A DNA stretch of 64,000 bases from Posidonia oceanica (taxonomy: Eukaryota; Streptophyta; Magnoliopsida; Alismatales; Posidoniaceae): the NCBI GenBank assembly GCA_037176725.1, contig JAZBRS010000057.1, positions 85,023,501 to 85,087,500 on the forward strand. The letters run 5' to 3'. Below are positions 1-11,365 of this stretch, in pieces. The notes under the pieces were generated by a model. The model was not told the DNA's origin, did no database searches, and saw only the letters and a program-made list of their open reading frames with translations. The position numbers and the translations under genes are program-made. The first letter of the stretch is position 1. Every line of letters begins with the position of its first letter.

Positions 1-722
1 GAGGACCTGGCCCCACCCTTTGAGCGCAGCAGCATGCTCCAACCCCTGTGCAGACAACACTTACTTCCTAGAAGGCTAGATGCAGATCCAATCACTCATG
101 AGGGGAAAAGAAACATCATCCTATGAGCGTCAAAAGCGGTAGTCGGTCCCCAACGAATTAAGACGGAGGCTGCGAAGCTACATCCAACGTCTTTGCTACC
201 TGCCTGCAGGCAAGGCTATACTCTGCAAAGCCAAGACCTCATCCCGAGCCAAGAGTGAGAATGAGAGCCACCGACCACAACTCGGCATGGCGTTGCGTGA
301 GGATCGAGTCCCCTAAGTCAAAAAGTGCAGAAGCACCCTCTCGGCACAGCTGCTTTAAGTCCAAAGCCACCAAAAAATGCATGCTGTAATATATTGTTAT
401 CTTCTTCCCTTCTCCCTGTTTTCGAAAACCGGAGTCAAGGACGAGCACTTTTTGCCTAGCCTCGCTTAGAGGCTCCGCGCTTTTCAAAGTTTTGCCGCCC
501 ACCGCGTTGGATAGGTCCTTGATGACCGGCATGTCCCTCGTTTGTCACACCGTGACGCCACGAAGCATGCCCATGCTGAGACCATTGCACACCCACCACA
601 GGGGGTTTCCTTCTTTCTGCATTTTCTTGCATTCGGGCTGGCACCCCTAACTACTCGGCGATAGGTTCATCAACCTATCATCCACCCACCTCGCATTTCG
701 GTGCCAAGGACGCTTCGACTGT

Positions 723-749
723 CCCTTGGTATCATCCTGATACCAGGGG
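723..749 (+). repeat. GGTATC hairpin in element B
   Basis: CCCTTGGTATC is followed by the 5-base loop ATCCT and then GATACCAGGGG, an inverted repeat of 11 positions with one G-T pair. The same structure occurs twice in element A (41230-41256 and 41400-41426) and in reverse orientation in D near 56932-56960, always upstream of the 3' LTR. Its role is unknown. Confidence 0.7.
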
Positions 750-883
750 TATCTTTTTTGTTGCCCCATGGTATCCCATCTCCATCTGCATTGGGCTGAC
801 ATCCCCAACTATCGCAGGAGTGTCTCTGGACCTCTGCCGCGCCTTCTGGTTTGGTATCCCCGCCCCCTTTCCACCCTCATTTA

Positions 884-1075
884 GGCTGATAGCCCTAACT
901 ATCCGGCGAAGAGTCCGTTAACTCCTCAGCGGGCTGATAGCCCTAACTATCCGGTGATTAGTCCGTTAACTCCTCAGTGGGCTGATAGCCCCAACTATCC
1001 GGTGATGAGTCCGTCAACTCATCAGCGGGCTGATAGCCCTAACTATCCGGTGATGGGTCCGTTAACTTATCACCC
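884..1075 (+). repeat. 48-49-base hairpin tandem repeat, element B (about 4 copies)
   Basis: There are four head-to-tail units, each opening with GGGCTGATAGCCC (stem GGGCT/AGCCC) and containing a second stem around the loop CCGTYA. At 1004-1023 the stem is GATGAGT/ACTCATC, and at 1052-1071 it is GATGGGT/ACTTATC, paired through G-T. Element A has nine copies of the same unit at 41557-41990. Confidence 0.85.
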
Positions 1076-2611
1076 ATTCCATCATAGTTTAATAGCATTT
1101 TGTTGCATGGCATCAACATTCGCATTGCATGACATTATATAGCTTTCTTGTATCCTCTGTAGAGTCGGTCCTAGTATTGCATTTCACCATTGCCCGGACA
1201 TCGCACGCTTAGGATTCAAACCCCTGGCTCGCACATTGCCTAAGGTATCATCCTCGACACCCACAAGACTTTCGCAGCTTGTCAGCTTGGGATGATACTC
1301 GCAGTAGTGTGCGGCCTTGGTATTGTCTTCTTGGCTTCGCATGCCCAGCCCTCCACTGTTTATACCTTGCCTTCCCCTGCATGGCATCGCGTGCTTAGGA
1401 TTCGAACCTGTGGTTCGCGTACTGCCTAAGGTAGCACCCTCAGCACTCTCAGCACCCGCATGACTTTCGCAGCTTGCCGGCTTTGGATGGTACTCGTAGT
1501 GGTGCGTGGCCTCGGATCGTTTTTTCGGTCTCGCATGCCCCATTGCATAACATTGCACCCTTATTGCGCTACTGCTCCTCTGTGGTCCTTACACCAACTT
1601 CCGCATTTCGCTTTCCCAGGCTAGCGCCCGCCACCGCATGCACACCCATAGCATATTTATTTCTTAGCACTTTACTTTCAGCCATTACTTTCCAGCATCT
1701 TTACTTTCCAGCACCTTTACATTCAGCCTTTACATTCAGTCTTTACATCCAGCACTTTCTTTACAGCAACTTTATTTCCAGCACTTTCTTTCAGCACTTT
1801 ACATTCAGCACTTTACTTCCAGCAATTTCCTTTCAGCACTTTACTTTCAGTACTTTACTTTCAGCTCTTGCATTGCATTGCATTGCATTCTCCACCCTCT
1901 CGTGTGCATGCACCACCCCGCTTTCCCCCAGAGGAGTACAACGCAGTAAGCTTTAGCGTAAGTATACCATTTGCATTTGCATTTGCATTCATCTACATTC
2001 ATTCATCTGCATTTGCATTCCCCTCCTTGCATTGCCTAGGACCCTCCTTTGCATTGCATTGCCCTTTCCTACCTTTTCTACCTACCTGCTGCCTCGCTTG
2101 GAGGCAAGCACTTTCTCTTTCTCACGACCTCGAGAGCTCCTGCTCACTTTCACTTGTCCCCAAACGGACAAGGACCTTTGGCCTCCCCCGGACTAGCAGC
2201 CAACTTGCCCGAACGGCAAGCGCGTTGGTCCTCCCGGAGCCCTCTCTTGCGCAAGCTTGGGTGAGCAGCCAACTCGTCGCATTGCAACATCCCATTTTCT
2301 GCTTGCACTTTCTACTTCCCTTTGCTTTAGCATGCATCATCACACTGCACATGCATCCGCACTAGCACTAGCAGCATAGCAAGCACCTGCAGCATCCTCA
2401 CTACACCAGCACAGCATTTCTCTGTGCGTAGCATCGTGCATCGCATGCTAGTCTAACATCATCATCAGCAGTATCTGTACTAACTTTTACTAACTTCTGC
2501 ATTTGCAAGCATTGCATTTGCATTTTGCATGGCGGCAATGGGTTACGACTTTCGGTGCATTTGCCGAATAAGTAACTCACGCCAATAGCAAACTTCTGCT
2601 CCCGTCGGTCA

Positions 2612-2678
2612 GATGGGGTGTCTTGTCAACCCTGAACAGCGGCCTCTCTTCGTTTGACCTCGCTCAGGGAGGGGCATC
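2612..2678 (+). promoter_or_regulatory. Pre-PPT block and polypurine tract, element B
   Basis: The purine-rich AGGGAGGGGCATC (2666-2678) abuts the LTR, as expected for the primer of plus-strand DNA synthesis. About 55 bases upstream, GATGGGGTGTC (2612-2622) is the complement of the LTR bases GACACTCCAT (2683-2692), allowing one G-T pair. A and D have the same layout. Confidence 0.8.
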
Positions 2679-5600
2679 TGTGGACACTCCATTTTGACAG
2701 GCTTGATCAATTGAAATCTCCTGGTGACTTCTGGATCCAAACCTAGGTCAAAACTACACATTCCTTTTCATCATTCTCTTCAAAACTAACCCAAACTTAA
2801 CCGAGAATTACACCCCTTTTCCAAGCCCAAAAATCACCCAAAAACCATAGGAAAACTCACCATCCCCAACTTAGCAAACCTACCCAAAAACCCTCAAATT
2901 TTCAAACCAAAACAACTCCCAAAAATCCTAGAAAACCTAGGTAAAACTACCCGTTTTCTACACCTCAAAACCCTTCCAAAATTTTCCCAAAACCAAACCC
3001 AAACTCTAGGTCCAACACTAGAGAGCCTAAGCCACACAATCCCAAATTTTACCTCTTTTCAAAACCCCTAACCCCTTCATTTACCCAAATTATCCTTTTC
3101 TCTCTCTTGGATTATTCTTTTCTCTCTCCTCTCTCTCTCTCCTGATTATCCTCCTTCTTTCCACCCACTTCTCTCCCTTCTTCTTGCCTGGCTGTGGGCC
3201 CCCCTTGTGCTTCTATCTCTTCTCAATCTTATTTGTATTTTTATCTTATTTTTAGCATTTTCTTTGATTTTCTAAAAATTATTTTCTCTCCACTCCTCTC
3301 TTTCATCTTTATTCCCTCATTTCTCCTTTTTCTTCTTCCCTTTTCTTCTCCTTTCCTCTCTTCCACTAAATCCCTAAAAAATCCTTAAAAACCTTTAAAC
3401 ATTCTAAAACAAAAGGAAAACAAACCAAAACCCTAAAAGAAATAATTAAAAACATTAAACAAACAATTAAAAACCAAAACATAACTAAATCTAGCTAAAA
3501 TGGAAAACTAAGAATGCAACTTAAAAATGCAAAACAAACAAAAAGAAAATACTGTAAAATCAAGGAAAAAACCAAAATGTAACCAAAACAAGCCAAAGTA
3601 AAAATCCTATTAAAAATAATCAAAAAACAAATCCTAAGAAGAAAGAAAACAATTAAGAAAACATTAAGACAACTACTTAAGAAAAAGAGAAACTTAACAA
3701 TCCTAAAAAGAAACAATTTGAAAACTTAATTAAAAAACTAAAAACAAACAATCAAAAATCTAAAAACACTTAATCAAAAACTTAACAAGAAAACTTAACT
3801 AAAAAATATTAAAAGAATTTAACAAACAAAAATCAGAAAACAAATTAAAGAAGACTTAAGGAAAAAAAGACTAAAATCAAAATTCTAAAACTCACCCTAA
3901 TTAATATAAAAACAAACTTTAAAAAAACCTAATTAACATCCCAAGTACTTAACAAGAAAAACGTAATAAAAAAGCTATTGAAAATCTTAACAAACATTAA
4001 AACAAAATCAAGAAACTAACTAAAAGAAAACTTAAAATCCTAATCAAACATTAAGAACTAAAACTATTTCCAACCCTAATTAACCAATTAAAAACAATCA
4101 TTAAAAACCTAATCTAAAATCCTAATTTAAACACGACTACCCTAAAATCATTTTCGAATCTTTTCTACTTCTTTTTTTATTTTTATTTTTATTTTTCTTC
4201 CCCTTCTTCCTTTCTTTTTTCTTCTTCTTCCTCTTCTTCCTTTCTCCTTCCTTTTCTTTTTACATTTCTTTTCCACCTTTTTGTTGGCCCAGCCCACTAG
4301 CTACTGCCTTCTTCCTTTCTTTCTTTCTTTTTTTTTTCTCCGCGCGCAGGCCCGGCCCGCAGCCTTCTTCTTCCTCCCTCCTTCTTCTTCTTCTTCCTCC
4401 ACAGTTCTCTCCCGCCAGCTCTCTCCCTCTCCTCTTCAAAAGTTAAATTCTTTTTCCCTCCCGATCACCATCAGCTCCAGCTCAGCTCTTCCTCTCTCGC
4501 GTCTTAGCAGAATCTCCGGAGGCATTGATTACTAGTTGCCTCCGTCGTCGTTCGCTACTGCCAGCTGCTACTCCCACCGGTGGAGGATTTTCAAAATCCA
4601 GCGCGCATCCTCCTTCAGCAGCTGATAAAACCCCTAGCAATCTCCTCCTTCTTTCACCTTTTTTTGTCATCCGAGAGAGAGCAAGGAAATCCAGAGCAGA
4701 AGCCACCCAGAACTCCCTCCTTCTTCCACTGAAATCAACCCCCCTCCTTCCTCTTTCATTTCATCTCAACCAGAGCATCCAGCGCCCTTCTTCACTCCCA
4801 TTTCCTCCCCCAAATCCACCCAAACATCCAAGCATCCCTTCCCTCCATTCCACGACCAAACCATCTCTGAATTTCACTCCATCCACCTGAAACCACAGCA
4901 GAACCCAACACCACCTCCTCTCAAAATTCCAAACACCACAGACCCACAAATCCCCCCAAACTTCTCCCAGCAAACCACCAGAACCCCACCTTCCTAAAGC
5001 ACCAGTGCCTTAGCCATCTCCTCCCCCACAGCCGGAGCCATCCACAGCAAAAACCTACAGCCAACTCCATCAGAAAATCACCCAGCAGCCTATCTTCCCC
5101 TCCAGGCCTCCACCAGTCCTCTTCTGAATCCAGAAACACTCACTGAGCATCCAGAAGCTCGCCGCCATCTTCCAATCGATCCGGAGAGCAGCGGACACCT
5201 CCCCACACCTCAGGCGACTCCTGTAGCACCCACTGAAGCCGAATCTTCCTCCGGGCCACGAAGCTTCGCTCTGGACGTCCAGAAAGCATCAGAGCACATC
5301 ACTAAGTGGATCCCAGCACTCCCAAGCCGTCGACAGCACCAACAATCTCCGGGCGACCTCTGCCAGCAAGCACTGAAGCAGCTGACGTCGGGGGGACTCC
5401 TCAGTCATGGAATCATGTACTGCACTCTCCCATTAGCTTAGTCTCCCTCCTCTCTTGCTTTTCCACACTTTAGACTAGGGTTCCAGCCCCTCTTCCGCCG
5501 GGTCGTCGCCGCCGTCATCTCGTCTTCTCCGGCGAGCTCCGTGGCTGGAATCGCTGCTCCGTGAGTAGAACCGGCTTCCAACCGTCGCTCGAGCTCCACA

Positions 5601-5894
5601 TTGACTTCAGGAACGCAGCCCTGCCTTCAGATCGCATCGACGACGCTCTGATCGTTTTCCCTGCCTCCGAGCAGGTCTGCAGACCTTCGACGCCGCTTCC
5701 GGCCATCACCAGGCTCCGTCACAGCTCGTCGACGCCTCCCAGATCTCCATCCACCTCCAGTAAAGCTCGCCGACCGCTCAGCACTTCTCCAGCAGCCCCC
5801 CTCCACCGGTCATGGCCACTGATAGCTTTTGCTACAGTGTTCATGGCCGCTGGCTTTCTACTATTCCTTTATTTTTCCACTACTTAGCTAATTT

Positions 5895-6680
5895 GCCACT
5901 AAATTGCATTTTCAGCTCCTGTTTTTGTTCTATTGCATTTTGGTCCTGCCTTTGTTTAAGATTCATTTAATTCTGAATTTAAATCTTATTAAATTGCATG
6001 AAAAACTTAAAAAACTGTCTAATTGCATGTTGGTCCTTCTGCTGTGTTTTCTACTTAAGTTCATTTTAGTTCAGCCCCTCTGGTTTTTCATTATTGCATG
6101 TTAGTCCTTTAATTAATAATCTGATTTAATGCTTTAAGTTTACCTTAGTAAATTGCATTTTTAAACCTTGTCTTTTTCATCATTTGCACTTTAGTCCTCT
6201 GTTCTGTTAACTTATGCATTTATTTTTCAACTTTTCTTACTGCATTGCATTATTTCCCCCATGCATTATAATTTTTGCATATAGGTCCTCCATATCATGC
6301 ACAGCACCTGTTAAATCACATTTTTGCTTATTAAATTACATTTTAGACCCTGCATATTTAAAAATTGCACATAGGTCCTCTGTTTGCATTCTCAAACCAT
6401 TTAAGACCATTGTTTTGCTTACAAAATTGCATTTCAACCCCTGCATGTTTCAAAATTGCATGTTAATCCTCCATATGATTTCAAAACTTATCCTAATGCA
6501 TGTTTACCTTATAAAATTGCATTTTGAACCTTGCATTTTGCAAAATTGCACTCAGACCCTCCAGTTTCCAAAAAACTTGCATAAAAGCCCCCTAACTTTT
6601 CAAAATCTTTGCATTTAGACTCAAAATTTTTGAAAAACTTTTTCAAAATTGCACATAAGTTCCCAAGTTTTCTGAAAAAT
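5895..6680 (+). repeat. Dispersed TTGCA...GGTCCT motif array, LTR of B
   Basis: About fifteen imperfect copies of a roughly 20-base motif, AAATTGCANNTNGGNCCTC, recur every 30-60 bases (near 5932, 6020, 6093, 6184, 6270, 6360, 6454 and 6543). Spacers differ, so this is a motif array and not a clean tandem repeat. Matching arrays occur in both LTRs of A (about 23500-24430 and 46130-47060) and, reversed, in D (about 50440-51930). Confidence 0.65.
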
Positions 6681-7439
6681 CATCCTTAGGTCTTTTCTTG
6701 CATTTCTGCATGTATTGCACTCATGCATCTTTGCATTTGGCATTCTGCACACACTTAAGCATTTTTAGCTCCCATTTACATGGGAGGACCTGTTTTGCAC
6801 ATCCCTAGGACCTCCTGTACACCTAGATCCATCTTTCTCCCCTGTTCTGGCCCCTCTGCCTTGAAGCTGGGATATCTTTAGATCTAGCCGTTGGTTCTTC
6901 TCAATCAAGCTACCTAGACGACCCCGGCGGAGCGCTCTTCAGCATGGACCAAGCAGTTCTCAGATCAGGCTTCAAATTTCCAAGGTAAGTCCTCCTAAAC
7001 CCCTGCACAGCATTCATTTGCACACCATTTGCATTGTAAGCATTGTTTTTGCTTTTTGATTTCTCGAGCATGTAGATTAGGACCTCCTATTCTCATCTAT
7101 CAACCTTGTCTCCTCTTTTCGCGTACTCCTAGTGCTTTGTGTCACATTTCCCCTGGATTCACCACTAACTGTGACTTCCTTCTCCCTTTTCCACGATCCG
7201 ATCGCACCACAAGCTTTTGGCAGCGTGCGAGACGCATCGTGGGACACTTTGGTGGGAAGCAGTCACAAAATAGTGGTAATCCCTCCACTTGCTTCTCTTC
7301 TCCTTTGTAGGTCTTTACACCTACTTTGCGTGGTCTCTAAACAGTGTCTGTTTCCACACACGCACTGTTTGCCTTCTCTTTTGCTTCTCCTGCCCCTTTC
7401 TCTCTACATCTGCATCTACATGGCTTTATCGATGTTTTA

Positions 7440-7890
7440 TTTCGCCTGCTTTGGCATCGTTTTGCATGCCTGCTTTGCTTTTGGTACCGTTTTACGTGCC
7501 CGCTTTGCTTTTGGCACCGTTTTGGGTGCCCGCTTCGTCTTTGGCACCGTTTTGCGTGCCTACTTTGCTTTTGGCACTGTTTTACGTGCCTGCTTTGTCT
7601 TTAGCATCATTTTGCGTGCCTGCTTTGCTTTCTTGCACCGTTTTGTGTGCCGTTCTTGTTTCTTGCACCATTTTGCGTGCTGGCTTTGTCTTCTCGCACC
7701 GTTTTGCATGCTTGCTTTGCTTTCTTGCACCGTTTCGCGTGCTGCCTTGTTTTCTCACACCGTTTTGAGTGCTAGCTTTGTTTTCTTGCACCGTTTCGTG
7801 TGCTGCTTTGTTTTCTTGCACCGTTTCGCGTGCCGCTTCTGTTTCTCGTATCGTTTTGCGTGTCTTATGCCGTTTTCTCTTGCATGTCGC
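7440..7890 (+). repeat. 30-31-base tandem repeat, LTR of B
   Basis: About fourteen head-to-tail units resemble TTTTGGCACCGTTTTGCGTG followed by CCTGCTTTGC. Because early units are 30 bases long, all forward frames stay open and give an artificial periodic peptide. Fewer copies of the same unit sit in the LTRs of A (25160-25400 and 47790-48030). Confidence 0.85.
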
Positions 7891-9074
7891 CTGCACTGCT
7901 TGGTTTTACCGCCGTTTTGCTTTTCTGTCTGCATTTGCATATAGGACAGTGATGCTTACTGCCTGGAGTTCTCACGAGCCTGGTTTTGCCTTGTTTGGAA
8001 CACAGACAACCTTGTTGAGTGCTTAGACTGCACGTTTACTTCCTTGCATTGCATCCCATCACTTAGAGCACACCTATGAGCATTCATTCAGGCATTCATT
8101 GGCATTTAGGCATTCAAACCTGCATTCTCCTGCGTATGCGAGCGGAAGCCTAGAAAGACTGATTCTCGGACATGTCGGGGGTGCCTAACAACTTCCCCGC
8201 ACGTAACGAGAGTCCTTGCCCAGTCTTTTGGTCTGTAATGACCATATTGCCCTTATCCTAGGCATGAGTCATATCATCTGCATTCATTTGCATTTGTTTT
8301 CTTTTTGCATTGTTTTGCATTGCATCTTTTGCTTGGTTTTGCGTGTTAACTCACGTATTTCCCCTGGTTTTCCTTATCTTCCGATAATAGACACGATGGC
8401 GACTCTGAATTGTCTTATCTCCTTCTTTTCTTATCTTTTCTCTTCTGTTTTAAGTGTTTTCGAGTTGAGCCCTCCTCCTCGGACATAGCCACTTATAGTG
8501 AGCCTGATTCCGATCGGTGCACGCGAGCTTCTAGCAGTGTGCATGGACGATCTGAACACTGGGATTACTACAGCAGGTCACGGCAAAAAGATGTATGAAA
8601 ACAGGTGAAGGCTGAAGGAAAGAAAACAAAAACTTGGAGTCGCCACCTTGTCTATTTGGAAAACTAGAAGACAAGGAAAACTGGAAGACAAGGAAAACCA
8701 GGAAAACATGTAAAATAAATAAAATGCAAAAGATATAACACAACGTTATTACGGGCCAGAGATCGGGCAAGGACTCCTATTACGCATGGGGAAGGTGTTA
8801 GACACCCCCATGTGCTCGAGAGAGTTGGTCTTTCTGGGCTATTCCGCTCGTTTGTGGCTAATGCTGGCAATGATGCCATTTGCTGTACGCCCGAGGGCGA
8901 TTATGCCATGCTAAGTAAAAATCATGCCATATGCCTTTGAAAACATGCAAGAAATATCATTCGAATCCATGTAGCTACTGTAGATGTATAAATCAGGACA
9001 CATGACCAAAACAGGGACAAACAAGTCCAAAATCAAGTGAATCAGCCTTAAAACAAAGTTTAGTTTACTTGAAA

Positions 9075-10837
9075 TGTTGGACGCTAGGATTCCTAGCATC
9101 TTATGTAAGACGCACAAGATCTTGCATCTAACACACAAAAAACCAAAATCTAAAATACGGAAAACATGAAATTAACAAACCTCATGTTTTCTCATAAAAA
9201 GTTAAGAAACGCAACAAGAATATGATAAAATCATGATATGCATTCTAGCATCAGTTTATAAACCCAATGGAAGTATTTCAGAAAACCATTTTAAAAGAAA
9301 GACAGTATGAAGTGTAAGATGCCAGGACCACTGCGTCTTACATGAGATGCTAGAGCCTCTGCGTCTTATAGCCAGAAACAAGTTCTCAAATAAGAAACCA
9401 GGATAATAACTTGTAATCTTGTCAATTAAACTTATGAATTAAATCGGGACAATAATGAAGAAAATATGATTAAAGAACAACTCTGGCATCACAAATTAAA
9501 CTAACAAAAATCAACAAAATCCTTTTCAATGAAAAACAAGAGAAACGAAAAAATCTGACAGAAGTGTAAGACGCTGTGATATCCAGCGTCCTACGTAAGA
9601 CGTTGTGATTTCCAGCGTCTTACACCCAAGTTATTCTTTTTTATTTAGATCTTATGAAATAACACTTGTTTTATTTAAATGTTTTTTTTAAGAAGAAAAT
9701 AATGATAAGAAATGGATCAAAATTCCAGTATGCATCACAAATCAGATATTTAGAAGCTTTTTAAAAAAATTTTATGAGAGAAAATAAAAGAAAAAAAAGT
9801 TCCAGAGGCATTGGACCCTAGCCATGGTAGCATCTTATGTAAGACGCACCAAACTCAGCGTCCAATACACTGATAGAGCATTCGGATTAAAATTCCATTT
9901 AAATCCAAATGAAACCCAATAAAAACCATTCCTCAAGCAAGAATAGACATATACAAACATAAACATACAATTTTTATAAAAAATGGACATCCAATCTATC
10001 CTCCCCACCTCCACTTGCCTTTCGCTGGAATCCGATGGATTCTCCGGCCACTGAGGGGTTGGGAAGCCATGGAGCTCAGCTATGGTTCATCGTGGAGGTT
10101 TGGGGAGATCAGGGGATGCTCAGGGATGCATGAAATGGGACGTTGGTTCTTGGCCAAGCTCAACGGCCGACTGCCTCACATGGTCGAAACCCATCATCAG
10201 AAAATATGCAAATGGCCAACACAGTGGCAAAAAACGAATATTCTTAGATGACATGCATTGTAATAAGCATAAACGACATGAAGATTGTAATTCTAAGCTA
10301 CAGGGAGGAGCACACTTACCTGTTTTGGCGTTTGGTGTAGTTTCCTCGATGCTGGCGGCCTTCTCCAGTTTGCGGTGTCACAGGCGGCGGCTGTGATGGC
10401 TGGGCTGATTGGCAAGGCTTCGGGAAGGCTAGGGCTAGCACTGGGTTGGTCAGACTGGAACAATTTAGGTGGACTTAGGTTGTTGGTTCTCTCGAAGCTC
10501 AGACAGGAAGATGGGTGCCGACCTCCCCCAATGAAGATGGGAAACATGCTTTTGTATGGCTTGCATGGTTTTGTAACGTGAGAATTCGAAATGAAGGGTC
10601 GTGGGATATGGGCGGAAGTGTGTTTTGGATGGAGGGTACAATGGTATTTGCACATTGGAGTCGATTGGAAACCGAAATCCGAGCTCTGTCAGTCCCGGTG
10701 TGTAGGACGCATACCTGAGCTGCATCTTACATAAGACGCTGTCTCAGGCTGCGTCTTATGCCCCAAAGAGACTGGTAGTGTTAGACACTGGATTTGCTGC
10801 ATCTTACATAAGACGCCAGCATATCCAGTTTCCAACA
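9075..10837 (-). repeat. Six dispersed double-palindrome repeats, LTR of E
   Basis: Copies of about 60 bases lie near 9075-9133, 9312-9370, 9564-9625, 9810-9872, 10700-10760 and 10777-10837. Each consists of two adjacent hairpins built on TAAGACGC/GCGTCTTA-type arms. At 9564-9625 the outer arms GTGTAAGACGCTG and CAGCGTCTTACAC are perfectly complementary over 13 bases. The LTR of C has seven repeats of the same design, with arms based on TTGGACG/CGTCCAA. Confidence 0.85.
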
Positions 10838-10871
10838 ACCCAGAGTGGACTTTGGATGTTTTTCTGGATTT

Positions 10872-11000
10872 TGGTTGGGCTTGGGCCTAAATTTGGACAA
10901 GGCTTATGTTTAGGCTTGGTTTTGGGATAAGGCTTGGGTTTAGGATTAGGCTTGGGTTTAGGCTTGGCTTTGGGATAAGGCTTGGGTTTGGGCTGAGTGA
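10872..11000. repeat. GGCTTGGGTTTA minisatellite, LTR of E
   Basis: Degenerate direct repeats of 12 and 18 bases built from AGGCTTGGGTTT and GGGATAAGG lie close to the 5' edge of the minus-strand LTR. No coding function is supported; the 75-residue Lys-Pro frame on the minus strand is a by-product of the repeat. Confidence 0.75.
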
Positions 11001-11080
11001 AAAGGTAGGGGGCCGCCATGACTGAGCACATTCCTGGGAGAAAACCGCCGACGAAGGACTACAAAATCGGGGTGTCTACA

Positions 11081-11346
11081 GGACGGATTGCATGTTTTCT
11101 TTTGAATCGCATTGCACATTTCCCTACTTTTCTTTTCCTGTTTTCCTCGTCTTTCTGGATTTTAATAGACTAGGTGGTGACTCCCTTTTTTCCATTATCC
11201 CTTGTTTTTATGCCATTTTCCCTTATTTTGGTGTTTTCGAGTCGAGTGTCCATCCTCGGATTCACCCACTCATTCCATGATCCCTCGAACGTCAATCGAT
11301 GCACGCGAGTGCCCAAAGGTCGCTGGGACGAGACAGTCACAGGACA
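11081..11346 (+). mobile_element. Element F 5' LTR, 3' end only
   Basis: The sequence from GGACGGATTG to AGGACA resembles the last part of other LTRs here, with the TTTTCCTCGTC...TAGACTAGGTGG block and GTTTTCGAGTCGAG, and is followed one base later by a primer-binding site. The upstream part of this LTR was displaced by element E, whose LTR edge is at 11080. Bases 11081-11085 (GGACG) should be the target duplication of E, with its partner outside the window. Confidence 0.8.
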
Positions 11347-11347
11347 G

Positions 11348-11365
11348 TGGCGACTCTGCTGGGGA
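11348..11365 (+). promoter_or_regulatory. Element F primer-binding site (tRNA-Arg)
   Basis: TGGCGACTCTGCTGGGGA lies one base after the LTR end. It is complementary to the 3' end of a plant tRNA-Arg including CCA, with one difference from the tRNA-Arg(ACG) end as I know it. It is identical to the first PBS of element A. Confidence 0.85.

Larger units (their letters stand above)
1..2678 (+). mobile_element. Element B, 3' non-coding internal region
   Basis: This is the downstream non-coding part of a plus-strand Tat-like element whose coding region lies left of the window. It lines up with 40481-42906 of element A: both begin with the same GAGGACCTGGCCCC block, then share the same repeat units, hairpin and pre-PPT block in the same order, with point differences and small indels. 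No ORF here looks like a protein. The short frames are low-complexity and differ between B and A. It runs directly into a polypurine tract and LTR, which fixes it as the region between the last ORF and the 3' LTR. Confidence 0.85.
2679..8572 (+). mobile_element. Element B 3' LTR (about 5.9 kb)
   Basis: The LTR starts with TGTGGACACTCC immediately after a polypurine tract and ends with GGGATTACTACA. No primer-binding site follows, so this is the 3' copy and the outer edge of the element. Sections in order: a CT-rich stretch (about 3060-3370), a very A-rich stretch (3370-4140), a CT-rich stretch (4140-4900), GC-richer sequence (5000-5830), an array of TTGCA-GGTCCT-like motifs (5895-6680), a 30-base tandem repeat (7440-7890), and a block conserved in every LTR of the window (8161-8225). 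The same section order is seen in the LTRs of A. The long frames inside it (for example 7132-7944) come from the repeats and are not genes. Confidence 0.88.
8573..11080 (-). mobile_element. Element E LTR (minus strand, cut by element B)
   Basis: Read on the minus strand this starts with TGTAGACACCCCGATTTT at 11080 and carries the LTR blocks seen elsewhere: the conserved block at 8768-8830 and the TGGCGACTC motif at 8637-8645. No polypurine tract precedes the 11080 edge, so it is the outer edge of a 5' LTR or of a solo LTR. The other end is missing because the LTR of B begins at 8572. By comparison with C only about the last 100 bases are lost, and these should lie left of element B. It holds six double-palindrome repeats. 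Confidence 0.8.

Noticed and set aside
7132..7944. 270-codon frame rich in Cys, Phe, Ala and Leu
   Set aside because: It spans the 30-base LTR repeat, overlaps other open frames on both strands and has no conserved equivalent; it is periodic only because early units are a multiple of three.
8573..8577. Target duplication GCAGG for element B
   Set aside because: Plausible by position, but the partner copy lies left of the window, so it cannot be confirmed.
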